Part shown: piece after piece, positions 7,790-10,984 of the stretch | Layout of the letters: every line of letters begins with the position of its first letter | How positions within the stretch are numbered: position 1 is the first letter of the stretch | Source: Bacillota bacterium | GTDB lineage: Bacteria; Bacillota; Clostridia; Oscillospirales; JAKOTC01 | Direction of reading: 5' to 3' | DNA length: 10,984 bases | Assembly: GCA_029776465.1 (NCBI GenBank) | Contig: JAKOTC010000216.1 | Span: 1 to 10,984 of the forward strand | Position numbers and translations under genes: made by a program | Notes under the pieces: generated by a model | What the model was told of the DNA's origin: nothing | Database searches by the model: none | The model's input: the letters and a program-made list of their open reading frames with translations, nothing else

Positions 7790-8439
7790 AACAGCCCGGG
7801 CAGGAAAACTGCCTGATTCTTGCGGCGTCGGAGATTCGGGATTACGACAAAACCAGGGAGATGATGGCTCTTTGGGGAGTTACCGCCGACTGGCTGGTGA
7901 TTTGCGCCGATGGGGGATATCGGCATACCAAACCGCTCGATGTCAAACCTTCTGTGGTGATGGGTGATTTCGATTCCGCACCGGCACCTGCGGCTGAGGA
8001 AGGCATGGCCGTGAAGCGGTATCCCGTAGAAAAGGACGATACCGACACCATGCTGGCTGTGAAAGAGGGAATGGAACGGGGAGCCACCAATTTCGTCATT
8101 ATAGGCGGATTGGGCGGGCGTTTGGATCATACCCTGGCCAATATATCCGCGCTGGCTTACCTTGCCCAGCGAGGCAACACCGGTGTTTTGCTGGATGAAA
8201 ATATTCAGTTGACGGTTCTGCCCCCCGGGGATTACGAGCTGGCCCGGCAGCCGGGCAAAAAGCTTTCGGTTTTTGCCTGGGGAGGAAATGTTACTGGTTT
8301 AAAGGAAAAGGGCGTGGAATATCCCCTGGGCGGCATCACCCTTCGGCCCGATTTTCCGCTGGGCGTGAGCAATACCATCACTCAGCCGGTTGCCGAAATC
8401 TCCTTCCGAAGCGGGCTTTTGCTGGTGATGGAGGAGTAG
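7774..8439 (+). CDS. thiN: Thiamine pyrophosphokinase
   Basis: Transfers pyrophosphate from ATP to thiamine to make thiamine diphosphate. The 221 residues are close to B. subtilis ThiN (about 214). Typical motifs are present: ADGGYRH (45-51), VMGDFDS (62-68), KDDTDTMLA (87-95) with the acidic metal and substrate residues, and GGLGGRLDHTLANI (111-124). The C-terminal beta domain ends SNTITQPVAEISFRSG. The ATG overlaps the end of rsgA by 16 nt and has AGAGG (7761-7765) at 8 nt. It is the only plus-strand gene here to end in TAG, and an in-frame TAA follows after six sense codons (PPPPIK). The thiN-spoVM neighbourhood matches B. subtilis. Confidence 0.93.
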   Translation: MAKKIKQPGQENCLILAASEIRDYDKTREMMALWGVTADWLVICADGGYRHTKPLDVKPSVVMGDFDSAPAPAAEEGMAVKRYPVEKDDTDTMLAVKEGMERGATNFVIIGGLGGRLDHTLANISALAYLAQRGNTGVLLDENIQLTVLPPGDYELARQPGKKLSVFAWGGNVTGLKEKGVEYPLGGITLRPDFPLGVSNTITQPVAEISFRSGLLLVMEE

Positions 8440-8467
8440 CCGCCGCCACCAATAAAATAAATGGAAC

Positions 8468-8526
8468 CCCCCTGAGGGCTGCTGTATATACTATCACAGG
8501 TGCAGCCGTCGGCAGGGGGTTTTTAT
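8468..8526 (+). promoter_or_regulatory. Terminator-like hairpin overlapping the ribosome binding site of the next ORF
   Basis: The outer stem pairs CCCCCTG (8468-8474) with CAGGGGG (8513-8519). After an internal loop, an inner stem pairs GGCTGC (8477-8482) with GCAGCC (8502-8507). TTTTTAT follows directly. This resembles an intrinsic terminator for thiN. However, the AGGGGG of the 3' arm lies 7 nt before the ATG of the next small ORF and is the only candidate ribosome binding site, so folding would hide it. Whether it acts as terminator, attenuator or translational lock cannot be decided from the sequence. Confidence 0.65.
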
Positions 8527-8679
8527 ATGCGAAATCGGCTAGAAAACGCATTGGGGCTGGCAGCAGTCACCTTTGCAGTCGGCGTATTGCTGACATTAAT
8601 TTTCCCGCTTGGTTTTGTCCTTTTTTTCTGTGCGCTTATCGTCATTCTTATCGGCCTCTGGCTGATTTTCGGCTGCTGA
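8527..8679 (+). CDS. Small hydrophobic membrane protein, 50 residues
   Basis: A 50-codon ORF beginning MRNRLENALGLAAV and ending IGLWLIFGC, stop TGA. After a short polar N-terminus (residues 1-9, two Arg, one Glu), nearly all residues are hydrophobic. It probably forms two membrane segments (about 10-26 and 28-48) around a Phe-Pro-Leu-Gly turn. The positive N-terminus predicts an N-in orientation. AGGGGG (8514-8519) is a ribosome binding site with 7-nt spacing, but it lies in the 3' arm of the preceding hairpin. The ORF sits between thiN and spoVM, 54 nt upstream of the latter. Small proteins of this Pro-Gly hairpin type occur in clostridia, but I do not recognise a named family. A link to sporulation is only suggested by position. 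Confidence 0.7.
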   Translation: MRNRLENALGLAAVTFAVGVLLTLIFPLGFVLFFCALIVILIGLWLIFGC

Positions 8680-8733
8680 TGCAATCCCTTTTCTGCATGA
8701 GGCTCATCGAATATCGGCGAAAGGAATGAGCAT

Positions 8734-8814
8734 ATGAAGGTTATTGTTGTCAGAAGTCCGAGGTTTTTAAGCGGAATTTTAAGAAAACTGTTTGGCATTA
8801 AAAAGGACAAATAA
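8734..8814 (+). CDS. spoVM: Stage V sporulation protein M (SpoVM)
   Basis: A 26-residue peptide, starting MKVIVVRSPRFLSGIL and ending GIKKDK. Its length equals that of B. subtilis SpoVM, and the pattern aligns without gaps: MK, Pro at position 9, an aromatic-Leu pair, a Gly-Ile pair, then a basic C-terminal end. In B. subtilis SpoVM is an amphipathic helix that recognises the convex forespore membrane in the mother cell and anchors SpoIVA, starting coat assembly; Pro9 matters for this curvature sensing. The ribosome binding site AAAGGA (8720-8725) has 8-nt spacing. The thiN-spoVM order matches B. subtilis, supporting orthology. It is followed by an intrinsic terminator. I could not identify a convincing sigma-E promoter. 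It marks the host as an endospore former. Confidence 0.9.
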   Translation: MKVIVVRSPRFLSGILRKLFGIKKDK

Positions 8815-8848
8815 GATTTTTAAAATAAGGGTGTTTACATAATCAAAG

Positions 8849-8876
8849 AATGGTCAGAAATTTTCTGGCCATTTTT
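8849..8876 (+). terminator. Intrinsic terminator after spoVM
   Basis: AATGGTCAGAAA (8849-8860) pairs over 12 positions (one G-T) with TTTCTGGCCATT (8862-8873), the apical pairs opening to form the loop. A T-run (8872-8876) follows. It lies 34 nt after the spoVM stop and likely ends the whole plus-strand cluster. Confidence 0.85.
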
Positions 8877-8883
8877 AATTTAA

Positions 8884-8994
8884 TGCAAGCTGCACCAAGT
8901 GATCAAAGAGGATGAAGAAAAGCATCAGGCATACCAAGCCTATAAAAACGCAGTCCGAGAGGCCTATCTGGCGGGTTTGGAAAGATCGATGTGA
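8884..8994 (+). pseudogene. Short coding-like fragment, probable gene remnant
   Basis: The frame from 8884 to the TGA at 8992-8994 reads as a plausible soluble helical peptide (including KEDEEKHQAYQAYKNAVREA) rich in Lys, Glu, Ala and Tyr. It has no ATG; GTG 8899 is possible but has no ribosome binding site, and an in-frame TAA lies directly upstream (8881-8883). It follows a terminator, and a short tandem repeat (ATACAGCG twice, 8998-9013) lies just after it. I infer a leftover C-terminal end of a decayed gene, family unknown. It could also be a chance open frame. Confidence 0.3.
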
Positions 8995-9046
8995 TCTATA
9001 CAGCGATACAGCGAAATTATGGGCTGCTTCTGTTCATCGAATAAGG

Positions 9047-9076
9047 AAACCGCCGGAGGAATCCCCCGGCGGTTTT
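9047..9076. terminator. Hairpin terminator between converging genes
   Basis: AAACCGCCGG (9047-9056) pairs with CCGGCGGTTT (9066-9075), ten base pairs with a 9-nt loop. On the plus strand TTTTGTG follows; on the minus strand the 3' arm ends in TTTCCTT. It sits 17 nt past the stop of the minus-strand gene ending at 9093, so it most likely ends that transcript. It may also catch read-through from the plus-strand cluster. Confidence 0.7.
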
Positions 9077-9092
9077 GTGAAATAAAAGTTTA

Positions 9093-10040
9093 CTAAATCA
9101 TATTTTCCATTAAGCGAAGCGCTTCGCTTTCGGTATCATACGCCGAGCCAAGCAGAGCGGAAATCTTTTTTCTGACCGGTTCGGCGGAGGCGTCTGACGA
9201 GGTTTTGATTTGGAAGGCTTCGAGCCAGACGCCATAGATGGTTTGATAAAGCCGGGCAAGGGAGGAAAGCCCCTCCTTTTCAAAATAGCGGGCGGCATAC
9301 TCTTTTAAAGCGGCATAGGTGCCCAAAAAATATTCGGCGTTCCAGGATGCGGCAGTTTCCGGATTTTCTTTAAAATGGCGAATAAGGGCGGGATAAGCCG
9401 TCAGGCCCTTGGCGTTTTCGCACCATTCCTCTCCACGGAGATGGGAAACTGCCAGCTTTAGGGTGTCCTTCAGGATGTCCTGCCGGGGCTTGTCCGATCT
9501 GCCTGTGATCGTCAGCACGGATAAAACCGGAACCTCCCGTCTGCCCAGAACATCAAAGGGCATCGGTGCGGTTATGTAATCGGAGGTATGGGGATCGGCC
9601 TTTTTTGCGTTTATGGGTAATGTGTCGAAAATCTGTGCTTCGTCATCATACCCGGTGATCAGCCCCCACTCGCATATCCCGATGTCCCAGCTGACCGCGG
9701 GAATGCCCCTGTCAATGGAGGATTGAATGATTTTGATTGCCTGCAGCCGTTTTTCCACTTCAATGTTTTCCTGCCCCCAATAACGGCCCACATAATCACA
9801 GGTTAGGCCACCGCTTTCCACCCATTTTTTCTGGTCTTCAAAATTCCAGATGGAGGTGGCGCTGGGGCAGAGGTCGGACGATACCCACATGCGGAAGGCA
9901 AAACCTGAGGTGGCTACAATGTCCTCCGCAAGCTCGGAGTAGGGGCTGGCCTTCAGGGCGGCGGAGAGGGATTTTGCAAAGGAAAACAGATAGCCGGTGG
10001 AATCCCGGACTTTATCCCAGGTCACATTTAACTTTTTCAT
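9093..10040 (-). CDS. Hypothetical protein, tentatively BtrH/C39-like papain-fold family
   Basis: A 315-residue soluble protein with no signal peptide or membrane segment. Residues 44-69 contain SGFAFRMWVSSDLCPSATSI, and residues 112-138 contain GIPAVSWDIGICEWGLITGY followed by DDEAQIF. The second block resembles the G-x-P-x-hydrophobic ... G-Y-D-D pattern of BtrH-N/C39-like papain-fold proteins, and the first resembles a CPSA segment in uncharacterised clostridial and paenibacterial members. The usual His before the GYDD strand is replaced (EWGLITGYDD), so peptidase or acyltransferase activity is doubtful. Residues 185-315 are mostly helical. ATG 10040 is preferred over the upstream TTG-type start at 10082, because a perfect AAGGAGG (10049-10055) lies 8 nt before it. 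It ends TAG directly followed by TAA. It has its own promoter and appears monocistronic. The family assignment is tentative. Confidence 0.75.
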   Translation of the reverse strand: MKKLNVTWDKVRDSTGYLFSFAKSLSAALKASPYSELAEDIVATSGFAFRMWVSSDLCPSATSIWNFEDQKKWVESGGLTCDYVGRYWGQENIEVEKRLQAIKIIQSSIDRGIPAVSWDIGICEWGLITGYDDEAQIFDTLPINAKKADPHTSDYITAPMPFDVLGRREVPVLSVLTITGRSDKPRQDILKDTLKLAVSHLRGEEWCENAKGLTAYPALIRHFKENPETAASWNAEYFLGTYAALKEYAARYFEKEGLSSLARLYQTIYGVWLEAFQIKTSSDASAEPVRKKISALLGSAYDTESEALRLMENMI

Positions 10041-10100
10041 TACCAATGCCTCCTTAGCTTTTATTTTTAATCGATTCAACATTTATCAGTTTTGATACTA

Positions 10101-10129
10101 ATTTTAACACGATTTCCTTTAAAATACAA
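10101..10129 (-). promoter_or_regulatory. Sigma-A type promoter of the 9093-10040 gene
   Basis: Read on the minus strand: -35 TTGTAT (10129-10124), a 17-nt spacer, and -10 TAAAAT (10106-10101) preceded by TGT, an extended -10. This gives a predicted 5' leader of about 55 nt up to the ATG at 10040. A short inverted repeat, GTAAA-AC-TTTAC (10151-10162), lies upstream of the -35 and might be an operator. Confidence 0.55.
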
Positions 10130-10492
10130 TTTTGATTTGAGAGTAAAGCAGTAAAACTTTACATATATTTCATCCAACATAGGAACCATTTTCTCATTTT
10201 TTGATACTATTCAAATAAATTCCCTAAAATAACAACCGCTGAAGATTCAAAAATAGGAGGGGGAATACCAGACCAATCCACGTTGAACAAGGACGGAAAG
10301 ATCGTGTGAAGGAAATATACTTTACATCATGCTGTCTGTTGAATCTTTACTTTTTTCGATAAAATGGGAGGAGTTTTAAATTTTTATTCCATCCAACCCT
10401 AACATAGTGTATATATCCTGCTTAAATATACGAATATTTAATCTTTTTGCAGGTTTTGGGCGGTTTGAATAAGAGTATCAAGAATTTTCGTG
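10130..10492. other. AT-rich intergenic stretch, no gene recognised
   Basis: No convincing CDS or RNA family was found. What can be seen: GTAAA/TTTAC-type hexamers at 10143, 10151-10162, 10320 and 10344; a spaced inverted repeat AAGATTCAA (10242-10250) and TTGAATCTT (10339-10347); and two purine runs resembling ribosome binding sites (AGGAGGGGG at 10255-10263 and GGGAGGAG at 10366-10373) without a good start codon after them. A 39-codon open frame without a start (10243-10359) overlaps it. The stretch is too long for a simple spacer and could hold a small RNA or a decayed gene, but nothing is provable. Confidence 0.4.
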
Positions 10493-10529
10493 AAAATAAA
10501 GCATCCCTCGGCGATACTGCCGAGGGATG
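10493..10529 (-). terminator. Intrinsic terminator of the DUF4380-like gene
   Basis: CATCCCTCGGC (10502-10512) pairs perfectly over 11 bp with GCCGAGGGATG (10519-10529) around a 6-nt loop. On the minus strand a T-rich tail CTTTATTTTC follows. It lies 22 nt beyond the TAA stop of the minus-strand gene ending at 10552. Confidence 0.85.
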
Positions 10530-10551
10530 TACGTTTTGTATAGATAGTATA

Positions 10552-10984
10552 TTATTTTACAATTTTGGCGGAAAATTTGTCGAGAGCGGCCTCGTTTTTG
10601 GGATTGGGGACACGGGAGACGGGCATCAGTTCCCAGGTCTCTTCGCAGGAGGTGGTTTCGCCGGGCATGACTTCCTTTAAGACGCCCAGGGTTTCAATTT
10701 CGATAAAACGGTCGTTGGTATAGGTCTCATAGGATACGCCGCCGTCGGGATAACGGGCAGAGGGGTCATGGTGATATTTTTTGATGAAGGCGGTTCCTTT
10801 GTTGATATAGGCAGCCCAGCCCGCATAATTGGTGAAGCCGAATTTAAAGGGGCCATCCGGGGTGCCTTCATCCGAGCGGAGGGTGATATAATCCTTTCCC
10901 CAGGTAACACGGCTGTCGGCCATATTGGTATAAGGCCAAAGCACCAGCTTGCGGTCGGACAAAAACTCATAGTCCTGGCGGCCC
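10552..10984 (-). CDS. DUF4380-like protein, C-terminal part (5' end outside window)
   Basis: The last 143 codons of a minus-strand gene; the frame stays open through the window edge, so the TTG at 10962 is an internal Leu, not a start. Recognisable stretches are DRKLVLWPYTNMADSRVTWG, FKFGFTNYAGWAAYINKGTA and GETTSCEETWELMP. The pattern is that of a beta-sandwich sugar-mutarotase-like fold, and I assign it tentatively to DUF4380, whose function is not established. No signal peptide can be judged because the N-terminus is missing. It ends TAA and has a strong terminator, so it is not co-transcribed with the gene at 9093-10040. Confidence 0.7.
   Translation of the reverse strand, partial: GRQDYEFLSDRKLVLWPYTNMADSRVTWGKDYITLRSDEGTPDGPFKFGFTNYAGWAAYINKGTAFIKKYHHDPSARYPDGGVSYETYTNDRFIEIETLGVLKEVMPGETTSCEETWELMPVSRVPNPKNEAALDKFSAKIVK

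Noticed and set aside
8523..8810. Minus-strand open frame opposite the small membrane ORF and spoVM
   Set aside because: The plus strand here has two small genes with proper ribosome binding sites and, for spoVM, family similarity; the minus frame has neither.
8912..9085. 57-codon ATG ORF on the plus strand after spoVM
   Set aside because: It runs through the terminator hairpin at 9047-9076, its AAAGAGG abuts the ATG with no spacing, and its sequence is Arg/Lys/Trp/Pro-rich without protein-like pattern.
10270..10325. Possible cyclic-di-GMP riboswitch (GGACGGAAAG resembles the GGACGCAAAGCC block)
   Set aside because: The other conserved blocks and stems of the class are not present in the right order; the similarity is one short string.
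10243..10359. 39-codon open frame in the intergenic region
   Set aside because: No start codon; the end of the frame is low-complexity Phe/Leu/Tyr from AT-rich DNA; probably chance.
10447..10680. Plus-strand open frame opposite the DUF4380-like gene
   Set aside because: It passes through the strong hairpin at 10502-10529 and overlaps the antisense coding frame; no ribosome binding site or motif.

Overview
The window reads as a chromosomal segment of an endospore-forming Firmicute, most likely class Clostridia. The inference rests on gene order (def-fmt-rsmB-rlmN-prpC-prkC-rsgA-thiN-spoVM, the conserved Firmicute translation/Ser-Thr kinase cluster), on strong AGGAGG-type ribosome binding sites, and on a 26-codon spoVM gene, which is specific to endospore formers. 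No rRNA, tRNA, CRISPR array or insertion sequence was seen. No species call is possible from the sequence alone.

Positions 1-8814 form a tightly packed plus-strand block. It starts inside def (peptide deformylase, C-terminal part). fmt (Met-tRNA formyltransferase) and rsmB (16S rRNA m5C methyltransferase) follow. A 183-nt gap then carries an extended -10 promoter and two GC-rich hairpins ahead of rlmN. rlmN is full length and keeps all catalytic cysteines but is interrupted by an in-frame TAG at codon 208. Next come the phosphatase/kinase pair prpC and prkC, the ribosome assembly GTPase rsgA, and thiN. The usual rpe gene between rsgA and thiN is absent. After thiN a strong hairpin overlaps the ribosome binding site of a 50-aa membrane protein, which is followed by spoVM and an intrinsic terminator.

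Positions 8877-9092 hold a short coding-like remnant and a terminator-like hairpin shared between converging genes. Positions 9093-10984 carry two minus-strand genes. One is a 315-aa protein tentatively related to BtrH/C39-like papain-fold proteins, with its own promoter and ribosome binding site. The other is the 3' end of a DUF4380-like gene with a clear terminator. An AT-rich stretch of about 500 nt separates them.

Functionally, the main block links N-terminal formylation/deformylation (fmt, def), rRNA modification (rsmB, rlmN), ribosome assembly (rsgA) and PASTA-kinase signalling (prpC/prkC), with thiamine cofactor synthesis (thiN) and spore coat assembly (spoVM) at its end. The most notable points are the amber codon in rlmN, the hairpin that could hide the ribosome binding site of the small membrane protein, and the two tiny genes that length-limited gene finding would miss.
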